Positions 35,434 through 45,009 of a stretch of 64,000 nt of DNA are shown piece after piece; within the stretch, counting starts at the first letter, position 1; each line of letters opens with the position of its first letter. The DNA comes from Castellaniella sp047971665. GTDB taxonomy: Bacteria; Pseudomonadota; Gammaproteobacteria; Burkholderiales; Burkholderiaceae_B. The stretch is from positions 168,913 to 232,912 of the forward strand of contig NZ_JBKEAA010000020.1 in assembly GCF_047971665.1 (NCBI RefSeq), given 5' to 3'. The position numbers were made by a program, and so were the translations under genes. The notes under the pieces are model-generated. The model saw nothing but the letters and a program-made list of their open reading frames with translations, ran no database searches and was not told the origin of the DNA.

Positions 35434-37731
35434 TCAGGCCTCCGCTCGCAGTGTCCGGGCAGCCTGCGCCATGGCTTGCAGTGCCGCGCGGGTTTCCGCC
35501 CAGCCCCGCGTCTTCAGACCGCAATCCGGATTCACCCAGAGCCGTTCGGCGGGCAACCGCCGGGTGGCCCGCCGGATCAGGTCCACCATCCAGTCCTCGC
35601 GCGGCACGTTGGGGGAATGGATGTCGTAGACGCCCGGCCCGATATCGTTCGGATAGTCGAAGGCCTCGAACGCCTCCAGCAGTTCCATGTTCGAGCGAGA
35701 AGTCTCGATCGTGATCACATCGGCGTCCATCGCCGCGATCGGCTCGATGATGTCATTGAACTCCGAATAGCACATATGTGTGTGAATCTGCGTGTCATCA
35801 CGCACTCCGCTGGTGGACAGGCGGAAACTGTCGACCGCCCATTCCAGATAAGCGGCCCAGTCGCCACGGCGCAGTGGCAGGCCCTCGCGAAAGGCCGGCT
35901 CATCGAGCTGGATCACGGTCACGCCTGCCCGCTCCAGGTCCAGCACTTCATCGCGCAGCGCCAGGGCGATCTGGCGGCAGGTCTGTTCGCGCGGCTGATC
36001 GTCACGCACGAAAGACCATTGCAGGATCGTGACCGGCCCCGTCAGCATGCCCTTGACGGGCTTGGCCGTCAGGGACTGCGCATAGGCCGACCAGGCCACG
36101 GTCATGGGCGCCAGACGGGCGACATCGCCGTAGATCAAAGGTGGCTTGACGCAACGGGAACCATAGCTCTGGACCCAGCCGTAGGCCGTGAAGGCGAAGC
36201 CGGCCAGCAACTCACCAAAATACTCCACCATGTCGTTGCGTTCGGGCTCGCCATGCACCAGCACATCCAGGCCGATTTCCTCCTGGAAGCGCACGACGCG
36301 CTCGATTTCCTCGCGAATCGCTTTTTCATAGGCCGCATCCCCCAGCGCGCCGGCACGCCAGTCACGGCGCAACGCACGGATTTCCGGCGTCTGTGGAAAG
36401 GAACCGATGGTCGTCGTGGGGTAGCGCGGCAGGCTCAGACGGGCCTGCTGGGCAACGATGCGCTGGCTGAACGGGGTGCGGATGCGGCGCACCGACGCCG
36501 ACGCGGCCAGACGCCGGGCGACATCCTGGCGATGGATGCGGCTGGACGCGGCGCGATTGCGCACTGCCTGACGCGCGGCCTCCAGCGCGCGCTGGTCGGC
36601 AGCATCCGTCTGGCCGTCCACCTGCGTCCGCAGCAGCCGCAGTTCGTCGAGTTTCTGCACGGCAAAGGACAGCCAGCTGCGCAGTTCATTGTCCAGGCCT
36701 GTTTCCAGGCTCAGATCGATGGGCGCATGCAACAACGAGCATGAAGGCGCCAGCCACAGGCGTTCGCCCAGGCGATCCGCCGCGTCGCGCACCTGCCTGC
36801 CGATCCGGTCGAGATCAGCGCGCCACACGTTGCGCCCATCGATCACGCCCAGTGACAGGATCTGGTCATCGCGCAGCGCGGCCAGCACGGCAGCCTGCTG
36901 GTCCGGGGCACGGACCAGATCTATATGCAGCCCCTGCACCGGCAGGGAACGGATCACATCCAGATGGGGCTCGATACTGCCAAAATAGGTCGCCAGCAGC
37001 AGGCTCGGCCCCTGTCCCGCCAGGCGGGCGTAGACGCCAGCCAGCGCGTCGCGCCAGGCCTGCGGCAGATCCAGCACCAGGATCGGTTCATCGACCTGCA
37101 CCCATTCCACGCCCTGCTCGGCCAATCGCTGCAGCACCTGCGTATAGACATCAAGCAAGCCAGGCAGCAAATCCAGTTTGGCGACGTCAGCGGCGCCATC
37201 CGTGTAGGCATCCCCCTTGCCCAGCCACAGCCAGGTCAGCGGTCCGGGGATCGCCGGGCGGGCGCGGTGATCCAGCGCCTGGGCTTCGGCCACCTGCTCG
37301 AACAGGGATTCACGCGCGATACGGTAGGTCTGACCGGGATGGAGTTCCGGCACGATGTAGTGATAGTTGGTATCGAACCACTTGGTCATTTCGCAGGCCG
37401 CGGTCGGCGTGCCCGACGGCGCGCGGCCCCGCGCCATGCGAAACAGCGTATCCAGGCCGACAGGCGCATCCTGCGCCTGGCCAAAACGCGCAGGCACCGC
37501 GCCCAGCAGCGTGGTCCACTCCAGGATATGGTCATACCAGGCAAAATCGCCCACCGGCACCGCCGACAGACCCGCGCCAGCCTGGATCGCCCAATGGCGG
37601 GCCCGCAGGTCGCGGCCGACGCTCAGCAGGCTGTCCAGATCGGCCTTGCCGGCCCAATAGGCTTCCTGGGCGCGTTTCAACTCCCTGGCGGCACCGATAC
37701 GCGGAAAGCCCAGATTATGAATGATCGTCAT
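35434..37731 (-). CDS. metE: Cobalamin-independent methionine synthase
   Basis: 765 residues, normal MetE length. Transfers the methyl of 5-methyltetrahydropteroyltriglutamate to homocysteine. The N-terminal barrel begins IHNLGFPRIGAARELKRAQEAYW. The C-terminal catalytic barrel has TTIGSFPQTPEIR, VHGEPERNDMVEYFGE, YGDVARLAPMTV and the zinc ligands in THMCYSEFND and WVNPDCGLKTRGW. It is divergent from a metR-like gene with 102 bases between them. Here it sits between recX and the DUF2889-sucCD block. Confidence 0.97.
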   Translation of the reverse strand: MTIIHNLGFPRIGAARELKRAQEAYWAGKADLDSLLSVGRDLRARHWAIQAGAGLSAVPVGDFAWYDHILEWTTLLGAVPARFGQAQDAPVGLDTLFRMARGRAPSGTPTAACEMTKWFDTNYHYIVPELHPGQTYRIARESLFEQVAEAQALDHRARPAIPGPLTWLWLGKGDAYTDGAADVAKLDLLPGLLDVYTQVLQRLAEQGVEWVQVDEPILVLDLPQAWRDALAGVYARLAGQGPSLLLATYFGSIEPHLDVIRSLPVQGLHIDLVRAPDQQAAVLAALRDDQILSLGVIDGRNVWRADLDRIGRQVRDAADRLGERLWLAPSCSLLHAPIDLSLETGLDNELRSWLSFAVQKLDELRLLRTQVDGQTDAADQRALEAARQAVRNRAASSRIHRQDVARRLAASASVRRIRTPFSQRIVAQQARLSLPRYPTTTIGSFPQTPEIRALRRDWRAGALGDAAYEKAIREEIERVVRFQEEIGLDVLVHGEPERNDMVEYFGELLAGFAFTAYGWVQSYGSRCVKPPLIYGDVARLAPMTVAWSAYAQSLTAKPVKGMLTGPVTILQWSFVRDDQPREQTCRQIALALRDEVLDLERAGVTVIQLDEPAFREGLPLRRGDWAAYLEWAVDSFRLSTSGVRDDTQIHTHMCYSEFNDIIEPIAAMDADVITIETSRSNMELLEAFEAFDYPNDIGPGVYDIHSPNVPREDWMVDLIRRATRRLPAERLWVNPDCGLKTRGWAETRAALQAMAQAARTLRAEA

Positions 37732-37762
37732 GATTAATCCTGATTAAATTAAAATAATTCAA

Positions 37763-37775
37763 TGAATGACATTCT
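37763..37775. promoter_or_regulatory. Candidate MetR site in metE-metR intergenic region
   Basis: TGAATGACATTCT matches the MetR pattern TGAA-N5-TTCA with one mismatch. It sits 32 bases upstream of the metE start in an AT-rich 102-bp divergent promoter region. Confidence 0.4.
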
Positions 37776-37821
37776 GCCTGGGTAAACCTTAAATAAAAAA
37801 TCAAATCACACACGAATAACA

Positions 37822-37834
37822 TGAGAAAAATTCA
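37822..37834. promoter_or_regulatory. Second candidate MetR site overlapping metR start
   Basis: TGAGAAAAATTCA fits TGAA-N5-TTCA with one mismatch and extends to the imperfect palindrome CATGA...TCATG. Its last base is the A of the metR start codon, a position suited to autorepression. Confidence 0.38.
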
Positions 37835-38766
37835 TGATTGAGTTTCGCCATCTAGAAACCCTCCTGGCCATCCGTGACGGCGGCAGCCTGCAGGAGGCCG
37901 CCGAGCGCCTGCACCTGACCCAGTCGGCCCTGTCGCATCAGGTGCGCGATCTGGAGGTACGGCTGCAGACACCTTTGCTGAACCGGCGTACCCGCCCCGC
38001 CCGTCTGACCACGGCGGGCTTGCGCCTGGTGGCGCTGGCCGAGGACGTGTTGCCGCGTGTGCGCGCCACGGAACAGGAATTACGTCGCCTGGCAGCCGGC
38101 CGCGCCGGCCGGCTGCACGTCGCCATCGATTGCCATTCCTGCTTTCAGTGGCTGATGCCCACGCTGGACACGTTTCGCAAGGACTGGCCCGAGGTCACGC
38201 TGGACCTGACCGCCGCCTTTTCTTTTGCCCCCCTGCCCGCCCTGGCGCGTGGTGATCTGGACGTGGTCATCACCTCCGATCCCGAGCCGCTGGATTCCGT
38301 GGACTACACACCTTTGTTTGCCTACGAACTGGTATTGGCGGTCTCCAGCCAGGGGCCGTTGAGCGCGGCCAGCAAGATGCAGCCACAAGACCTGGCCGAC
38401 CAGGTTCTGATCACCTATCCCGTGGACCGGGCCCGACTGGACATCTACACCGCTTTTCTGGATCCGGCGGGCGTGGAACCCTCCGCCGTACGCACAGCGG
38501 AACTGACTCCGATGATCGTGCAGCTGGTCGCCAGCGGGCGCGGCGTGGCGGCGCTGCCCAACTGGGCGCTGGATGAATACAAGAATCTGCCGGGGCTGAA
38601 AATCTGCCGGCTGGGCACGGGAATCTGGCGCACACTATGGGCAGGCATCCGCGCCGAGGATGCACAAACCGCCTATGTCCAGGCTTTTCTGGAACAGGCG
38701 CGGCGCACCTGCTTTGACACCCTGCCGGGTATCCGCGCCCCCGATCAGAGGTCCGGCAAGCCCTGA
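37834..38766 (+). CDS. metR: LysR-family regulator, MetR type
   Basis: 310 residues. The N-terminal winged helix-turn-helix is IEFRHLETLLAIRDGGSLQEAAERLHLTQSALSHQVRDLE (residues ~2-41), close to MetR. The C-terminal effector domain starts with LHVAIDCHSCFQWLMPTLDTFRKDWPEV, the MetR homocysteine-sensing block. The divergent metE and the two MetR-like sites support the call. The 3' end overlaps the convergent recX by 22 bases. Confidence 0.92.
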   Translation: MIEFRHLETLLAIRDGGSLQEAAERLHLTQSALSHQVRDLEVRLQTPLLNRRTRPARLTTAGLRLVALAEDVLPRVRATEQELRRLAAGRAGRLHVAIDCHSCFQWLMPTLDTFRKDWPEVTLDLTAAFSFAPLPALARGDLDVVITSDPEPLDSVDYTPLFAYELVLAVSSQGPLSAASKMQPQDLADQVLITYPVDRARLDIYTAFLDPAGVEPSAVRTAELTPMIVQLVASGRGVAALPNWALDEYKNLPGLKICRLGTGIWRTLWAGIRAEDAQTAYVQAFLEQARRTCFDTLPGIRAPDQRSGKP

Positions 38767-39195
38767 CCGTCCAGCAGGCGCCGGATGCAATCGGCGGAAA
38801 ACCCCCGGCCCGCCATGAAGCGGTATTGCCTCGCGTATTCACGGGGATCGGCGGGCGGCTGGCCGAATTTGCGCGACCAGACCGCATGGGCGCGCTGCGC
38901 CTCGGTGGCGCGCAAGGCATCCCGGACATCATCCAGCTGTTCGTCGGTCAGCCCCTGCTGGCGCAAGGCGCCGAGAATACGTTGCGCACCCTGGCGCGCC
39001 GAAGTGCGATCCGCATACACCTGAGCGTAGCGCTGGTCGGATTGCCAGTGTTCCCGGGCCAGGTCGTCGAGCACCGCCTCGATGGCGGCGGGGTCATCGC
39101 TCCAGGCGGACAATTTGCGGCGTAACTCCAGGCGGGAATGCTCCCGCCTGGACAGATAGGCCACGGCCCGGGCCTTGAGGCTCGGACCGCCAGAC

Positions 39196-39206
<11 letters not shown>
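38745..39206 (-). CDS. recX: Regulatory protein RecX
   Basis: 153 residues from the ATG at 39206 (MGNESGGPSLKARAVAYLSRREHSRLELRRKL), overlapping the recA stop by 11 bases; the longer frame is recA shadow. Three-helix RecX repeats are visible: AIEAVLDDLAREHWQSDQRYAQVY and AQRILGALRQQGLTDEQLDDVRDAL. RecX caps and destabilises RecA filaments. Co-transcribed with recA. Confidence 0.93.
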
Positions 39207-40248
<1,042 letters not shown>

Positions 40249-40592
40249 GAGGGAATTCCTATCGTGAGAGACAAGCCGCTCGAGACCATGATGACCGGGC
40301 GGCCGGATCCGCCTGCGGCGGAAGTTCGGGAAATTATGGCATTAAATTATACTGTATGAAAATACAGATGTGGCAATTCTGTCCCGAGCCAAACGACAGC
40401 GGGAACGAAAGCGGCGCGACGCCCCGATCACAGGCCGCCGGGCCGGGCCCGCAGGCCCTGCGCCGGCCCTCGCCGCGTCCGTCTTGCGGCCGCCCATCGT
40501 TTACCCTAGATGACCCTGCGGGGCTCCGTATGTAACAATGTTGGCACTCTGGGCCGCCTGGGCGCCCGCTTCTCTCCGGATATCATTCCACC
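40249..40592. other. Intergenic region recA / response regulator
   Basis: 344 bases between divergent genes. The recA side holds the SOS promoter. The middle (about 40430-40480) is very GC-rich with CCGGGCC-type inverted repeats. On the right side TACCCTAGATGACC and GTATGTAACAATG are possible promoter elements of the two-component system. No small ORF or RNA gene was recognised. Confidence 0.6.
40346..40379 (-). promoter_or_regulatory. recA promoter with LexA (SOS) box
   Basis: The 16-mer CTGTATGAAAATACAG (40352-40367) is a perfect CTGT-N8-ACAG LexA site. It directly abuts a TATAAT -10 hexamer on the minus strand (40351-40346), and TTGCCA (about 40376-40371) lies upstream. This mirrors the E. 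coli recA promoter layout and indicates a LexA-controlled SOS response. Confidence 0.85.
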
Positions 40593-41294
40593 ATGCGTAT
40601 CCTGATCGCCGAGGACGACAGTATTCTCGCAGACGGGCTATCCCGATCCCTGCGCTACGAAGGCTATGCCGTCGATGTCGTCAACGACGGCTCCAGTGCC
40701 GACTCCGCCCTGCAATTGCAGACATTCGACCTCCTGATTCTGGACCTGGGCCTGCCGCGCCTGGACGGCCTGTCCGTGCTGCGCAAGCTGCGCCAGCGGG
40801 GCACCCCCCTGCCGGTCCTGATTCTGACGGCGGCCGACTCCATCGAACAGCGCGTCGAGGGCCTGGACCTGGGGGCCGACGACTACATGTCCAAACCCTT
40901 CGCCCTGAGCGAGCTGGAGGCCCGCGTGCGCGCATTGGTCCGCCGCCACGGCGGCACACGCGCCTCGATCCTGCGTCACGGGCGCCTCGCCTTCGACCTG
41001 AACGGACGCGTGGCCACCATCGACAATGCCACCGTCGAGCTCTCCGCCCGCGAGACCAGCCTGCTCGAGATCTTCCTGTCGCGCAGCGGCCGCATGATCA
41101 GCAAGCATCAGCTGGTGGATCTGCTGTGCGAATGGGGCGAAGAGGTCACCACCAACGCCATCGAGGTCTACATCCATCGGTTGCGCAAAAAAATCGAACC
41201 CGCCGGGGTGCACATCCTCACCGTCCGCGGTCTGGGATACTGTCTGGAACCCGACAGCCGCGCCATGACGGCGGACACGGCCGCCGTCGGCTGA
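40593..41294 (+). CDS. OmpR-family response regulator (TctD/QseB-like)
   Basis: 233 residues. Receiver domain 1-118: acidic pocket EDD (7-9), phospho-acceptor Asp51 in LILDLGLP, Lys101 in MSKPFALSELEARVRAL. The C-terminal winged helix (about 130-222) has FDLNGRVATIDNATVELSARETSLLEIF and NAIEVYIHRLRKKIEPAGVHILTVRGLGYCLE. The sensor kinase gene starts 13 bases after its stop. Closest in layout to TctD, which regulates tricarboxylate transport, but the partner transporter here is an MHS-family carrier. Confidence 0.92.
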   Translation: MRILIAEDDSILADGLSRSLRYEGYAVDVVNDGSSADSALQLQTFDLLILDLGLPRLDGLSVLRKLRQRGTPLPVLILTAADSIEQRVEGLDLGADDYMSKPFALSELEARVRALVRRHGGTRASILRHGRLAFDLNGRVATIDNATVELSARETSLLEIFLSRSGRMISKHQLVDLLCEWGEEVTTNAIEVYIHRLRKKIEPAGVHILTVRGLGYCLEPDSRAMTADTAAVG

Positions 41295-41307
41295 CGGTCG
41301 CTGCGCC

Positions 41308-42759
41308 ATGTTCGCCGATTCGGTACCGCACAGGCCCCGCCGTCGCCGTGCGACCCTGCTGGGCCGCATCCTGCTGTGGATGATCGTGCCGCTGTTCGTC
41401 CTCTGGTCGATCGGCATCGTCATCACTTATTTCATTTCCCTGAACATTGCCAACTCGCCCTACGACCGGACGCTGTCGAGCCATCTTCGCCTGCTGCGCC
41501 ACGAGGTCGAACAGCAACGTCTCGCCAACGGCGTGATGCTGTCCGAATCCGCCCGCACGGTCCTGGCCGGCGGCACGGACGAGGCGGCGACCAGCTGGCA
41601 GATTCTCGATGCCAACGGCCGTCTGCTGGCGGGTGATCCGAGCATTCCCACACCGGAAAACTGGAACTACGACATCGACCAGATCCGCTTTCGCCACGCC
41701 ACCCAGAACCACCAGTCGATCCGCATGGCCTACGTCTGGGGGGGACGCGACCAGGACAGCACTGGTTTTCTGGCCGTCGTGGCCGAGCCGGCCGAGGCGC
41801 GCGCCACACTGCAACAGGAAATCCTCACCGGGATGCTGACCCCCCAGCTCATCATCCTGCCGCTGGCCGCCATGCTGGCCGGCCTGGGCCTGACCCAGGG
41901 CCTGGAGCCGCTCAGTCTGCTCCAGGAACACATGCGACGGCGCAAACCCAGCGACCTGTCCCCCATCCGCGACGATCTCGCCCCCGCCGAGATCGTGCCC
42001 CTGATCGCGTCCATGAACAACGTGCTGCAACGCCTGTCCGATTCCATCGAATCCCAGCGACGTTTCGTCGCCAACGCAGCCCACCAATTGAAGACGCCGC
42101 TGGCCGGCATCCGCACACAATGCGAACTGGCGCTGCGCGAGCAGGAGCCCGAGCACATGCGCGACAGCCTGCAACAACTGATCAACGGATCCCAGCGCGC
42201 CACCCGGCTGGTGAACCAGCTGCTGCTGCTGGCCCGGGCGGAATCCATCGATCCGACCCAGTCGCGCACCACCGAGCTGCTCGATCTGCTGCCCCTGGCC
42301 GAAACCTGTACGCTCGAATGGGTCGAAACCGCCCTGAAACGCCGCATCGACCTGGGGTTCGAACCGTCGGGCGATCCCCTGCCGGTTTTCGGCAATGCGG
42401 TCATGATCCGCGAACTGTTGAACAACCTGATCGACAACGCGCTCCTCTATACCCCGGAAGGGGGGCGGGTCACCGTGCGCGCCCTGGCCGAAGGCGACCG
42501 CGTCTGCCTCGAAGTCCAGGACTCCGGCCCGGGCATCCCACCCGAAGAGCAATCACGTGTCTTCGACCGTTTCTATCGAATCCTCGGCCACGGCGCCGAG
42601 GGCAGCGGGCTGGGGCTGGCCATCGTGCGCGAGGTTGCCGAACACCATCACGCCACCATCGCCTTTCTGCCGCCGGGCAATCACCGGGATCCCGTCAGCG
42701 CCGGGACCCGGCTGCGTGTTTCATTCCCCCGCGACGATGTGCCCAGGACCCGTACATGA
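41308..42759 (+). CDS. Sensor histidine kinase (TctE-like)
   Basis: 483 residues. Helix about 20-46, periplasmic 2CSK_N-type domain about 47-170, second helix about 176-198, then HisKA with His259 in AHQLKTPLAG. The HATPase has NNLIDNALLYTP (N box), DSGPGIP (G1) and GSGLGLAIV (G2). It presumably phosphorylates the adjacent response regulator. Its stop overlaps the start of the MHS transporter (ATGA), tying sensing to transport. Confidence 0.92.
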   Translation: MFADSVPHRPRRRRATLLGRILLWMIVPLFVLWSIGIVITYFISLNIANSPYDRTLSSHLRLLRHEVEQQRLANGVMLSESARTVLAGGTDEAATSWQILDANGRLLAGDPSIPTPENWNYDIDQIRFRHATQNHQSIRMAYVWGGRDQDSTGFLAVVAEPAEARATLQQEILTGMLTPQLIILPLAAMLAGLGLTQGLEPLSLLQEHMRRRKPSDLSPIRDDLAPAEIVPLIASMNNVLQRLSDSIESQRRFVANAAHQLKTPLAGIRTQCELALREQEPEHMRDSLQQLINGSQRATRLVNQLLLLARAESIDPTQSRTTELLDLLPLAETCTLEWVETALKRRIDLGFEPSGDPLPVFGNAVMIRELLNNLIDNALLYTPEGGRVTVRALAEGDRVCLEVQDSGPGIPPEEQSRVFDRFYRILGHGAEGSGLGLAIVREVAEHHHATIAFLPPGNHRDPVSAGTRLRVSFPRDDVPRTRT

Positions 42760-44438
42760 ACCGAGCCCGACCCATTTCGCACGACTCGATGGACGAAGCC
42801 AACCGTCCCACCACCCACGAAGAACGCCGCGTCATCCTCGCCTCCTCGATGGGCACGGTTTTCGAATGGTATGACTTCTACGTCTACGGTTCGCTGGCCT
42901 CGGTCATCGCCCAGCATTTCTTTTCCGGACTCAATCCCACGGCGGGCTTCATTTTCGCCTTGCTGACTTTCGCCGCCGGGTTTGCCGTGCGCCCTTTCGG
43001 CGCCCTGGTGTTCGGCCGGCTGGGCGACATGGTCGGGCGCAAGTACGCCTTCGTCATCTCGATTCTGATCATGGGGCTGTCCACCTTCCTGGTCGGTGTG
43101 CTGCCTTCGTCGGCCTCGATCGGCACGGCGGCCCCCATGATCCTTTTGCTGCTGCGCCTGCTGCAAGGCCTGGCGCTGGGCGGCGAATATGGTGGCGCCG
43201 CCGTCTACGTCGCGGAACACGCCCCGCAGGGCCGGCGCGGTTTCTTTACCAGCTGGATCCAGACCACAGCCACCATCGGCATGTTTCTGTCGCTGGTCGT
43301 GGTGCTGGGCACTCGGGCGACCCTGGGCCAGGAGGCCTTCGACGCCTGGGGCTGGCGGGTGCCGTTCCTGATCTCCGTGCTGCTGCTGGTGATCTCGGTC
43401 TGGATCCGCCTGCGCCTGCACGAATCGCCCGCCTTCACGCGCATGAAAAGCGAAGGCCTGGTTTCGCGCGCGCCCATCAAAGAGGCCTTCGGCCGCTGGC
43501 ACAACCTGCGCCTGATCCTGCTGGCCCTGATCGGCCTGACGGCCGGCCAGGCCGTGGTCTGGTACACCGGCCAGTTCTATGCGCTGTATTTCCTGACCGA
43601 GACCCTGGGAGTAGACGCCAATATCGCCAACATCCTGGTGGCCCTGGCCTTGCTGCTGGCCTGTCCCTTCTTTCTCGTTTTCGGCGCGCTCTCGGACCGG
43701 ATCGGCCGCAAGCCGATCATCATGGCCGGCTGCCTGATCGCCGCCCTGACCTATTTCCCCGTCTTCAAGGGGCTGACCCACTACGCCAACCCGGCCCTGG
43801 AGCGCGCCCAGAACCAGGCCCCCGTCGCCATCGTCGCCGCCCCGCAGGACTGCTCCCTGCAATTCAACCCGGTGGGCATCGCGTCTTTTACCAGCGCCTG
43901 TGATCTGCTCAAGACCTTCATGGCCAGCCACTCGGTCCATTACGTGAACCGGCCCGCCCCGGAGGGCACGACGGCCTACGCCCTGGTAGGGGAACAGCGC
44001 ATCGAGGCCTTCGACGGCACATCCCTGCCCCGCGCCGAATTCGCCCGGCGCAATGCCGCGCTCCAGGACGAACTGCGGCGGGCCGTGCGCAGTCACGGCT
44101 ATCCCGCCTATGCCGACCCCTCCCAGATCAACTTCACCATGGTGCTGCTGCTGCTGTTTTTCCTGGTGTTGCAGGTCACCATGGTCTACGGCCCCATCGC
44201 CGCCATGCTGGTGGAGATGTTCCCCACGCGGATCCGCTACACCTCCATGAGCGTGCCCTATCACATCGGCAACGGCTGGTTCGGCGGCTTTCTGCCCCCG
44301 GTCGCCTTCGCGACCGTGGCCACCACCGGCAACATGTACGACGGCCTGTGGTATCCGGTCGCCGTGTGTCTGATGACACTGGTCGTGGGCCTGCTTTTCG
44401 TCAAGGAAACCCGGGACAACGACCTGAATGCGCCTTAG
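42756..44438 (+). CDS. MFS transporter, metabolite:H+ symporter (MHS) family, with extra loop
   Basis: 560 residues from the ATG at 42756; the longer frame upstream is shadow of the kinase gene. About 12 helices. MHS signatures are ASSMGTVFEWYDFYVYGSLA (residues ~31-50), FGRLGDMVGRKYAFVISI, and LRLLQGLALGGEYGGAAVYVAEHAP. Usual MHS carriers (ProP, ShiA, KgtP) have about 430-500 residues. Here a hydrophilic insert of ~110 residues with two cysteines (about 43790-44130) separates two late helices. The likely substrate is a small carboxylate or osmolyte controlled by the coupled two-component system (inference). Confidence 0.9.
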   Translation: MNRARPISHDSMDEANRPTTHEERRVILASSMGTVFEWYDFYVYGSLASVIAQHFFSGLNPTAGFIFALLTFAAGFAVRPFGALVFGRLGDMVGRKYAFVISILIMGLSTFLVGVLPSSASIGTAAPMILLLLRLLQGLALGGEYGGAAVYVAEHAPQGRRGFFTSWIQTTATIGMFLSLVVVLGTRATLGQEAFDAWGWRVPFLISVLLLVISVWIRLRLHESPAFTRMKSEGLVSRAPIKEAFGRWHNLRLILLALIGLTAGQAVVWYTGQFYALYFLTETLGVDANIANILVALALLLACPFFLVFGALSDRIGRKPIIMAGCLIAALTYFPVFKGLTHYANPALERAQNQAPVAIVAAPQDCSLQFNPVGIASFTSACDLLKTFMASHSVHYVNRPAPEGTTAYALVGEQRIEAFDGTSLPRAEFARRNAALQDELRRAVRSHGYPAYADPSQINFTMVLLLLFFLVLQVTMVYGPIAAMLVEMFPTRIRYTSMSVPYHIGNGWFGGFLPPVAFATVATTGNMYDGLWYPVAVCLMTLVVGLLFVKETRDNDLNAP

Positions 44439-44625
44439 GGTCCGTTCACACGACTCAAGGCGTCGTGAGGCCATCAAAAACCAGGATGGGCGAGACGCCT
44501 GGCGCAGCGCGCATGTCCATCCGCGCAAGATGGGCGACACAGGGCTGGAGGATCTTTGCAATTCTTGCCTATGGATCAGGCGCGAATTCAGAGTTCCGTC
44601 AGGCACACCGCCCTAGAATGGCCTC

Positions 44626-44778
44626 GTACGCCGATGGTCGTCCGGACGCTTGGTTCCCCCTTTGTTCGTCCGGATGTTCCTCCAGCGGCTACCACTGCCC
44701 GCGCCCCCCGCGAACTCCTTTTTCGTGTGCGTGGGCAGATGCCCCTCCCGGCCCGGCCTTGTCCGGGCCGCTTTTTTT
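44626..44778 (+). ncRNA. Candidate small RNA with C-rich loop and intrinsic terminator
   Basis: A -10-like TAGAAT (44614-44619) would start an RNA near 44626. An 8-bp perfect stem, TCCGGACG (44641-44648) with CGTCCGGA (44667-44674), presents an 18-base loop containing UUCCCCCUUUG. A single-stranded UUCCUCC follows (about 44676-44682). The RNA would end in the terminator at 44749-44778. C-rich loops and UCCUCC elements are typical anti-Shine-Dalgarno seed regions of trans-acting sRNAs. No known RNA family was recognised; a long 5' leader is excluded by the terminator unless it is an attenuator of the downstream transporter. Confidence 0.4.
44749..44778 (+). terminator. Rho-independent terminator
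   Basis: Perfect 8-bp stem CGGCCCGG/CCGGGCCG (44749-44756, 44763-44770), six-base loop, then seven T residues (44772-44778). It is 311 bases beyond the MHS transporter stop, so it ends either that operon's long 3' UTR or a separate small RNA. Confidence 0.85.
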
Positions 44779-45009
44779 GTCGGTGCGCCCGAGCGCCCGC
44801 CTCTTCCCGCCTCTTCCCGCCCGCTTCGAGCCGCCCGCTTCGCGACGCCCTCGCACGGCGTCTTCCGGCCTCGCGCCATCTCCTCCGCACCGGCAACGAT
44901 CTCGGCTCACCTTGTCCCGGATCAATCACGCACAGGCGTGCGCAGGCAGCCGGCGGGTTGATCGCTTACACTTTATGGCTGTCAGAAACAATAGAAAAAT
45001 GGAGTCCGA

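Larger units (their letters stand above)
44439..45009. other. 571-bp intergenic region between two transporters
   Basis: No protein gene is convincing here: open frames on both strands are Arg/Pro-rich compositional readings. It contains the candidate small RNA described separately (about 44626-44778). The last ~200 bases are the upstream region of the BCCT gene, with GCATTATGG-poor, GC-rich sequence and TTACACTTTATGG (about 44966-44978) as the only promoter-like element. Confidence 0.6.

Noticed and set aside
44588..44929. Several 80-113 codon ORFs in the transporter spacer
   Set aside because: All are Arg/Gly/Pro-rich readings of GC-rich DNA, overlap a terminator, and have no homology I can recognise.
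44439..45009. Riboswitch for the BCCT transporter
   Set aside because: No known riboswitch core was recognised, and the terminator is about 230 bases before the start codon with no anti-terminator pairing visible.
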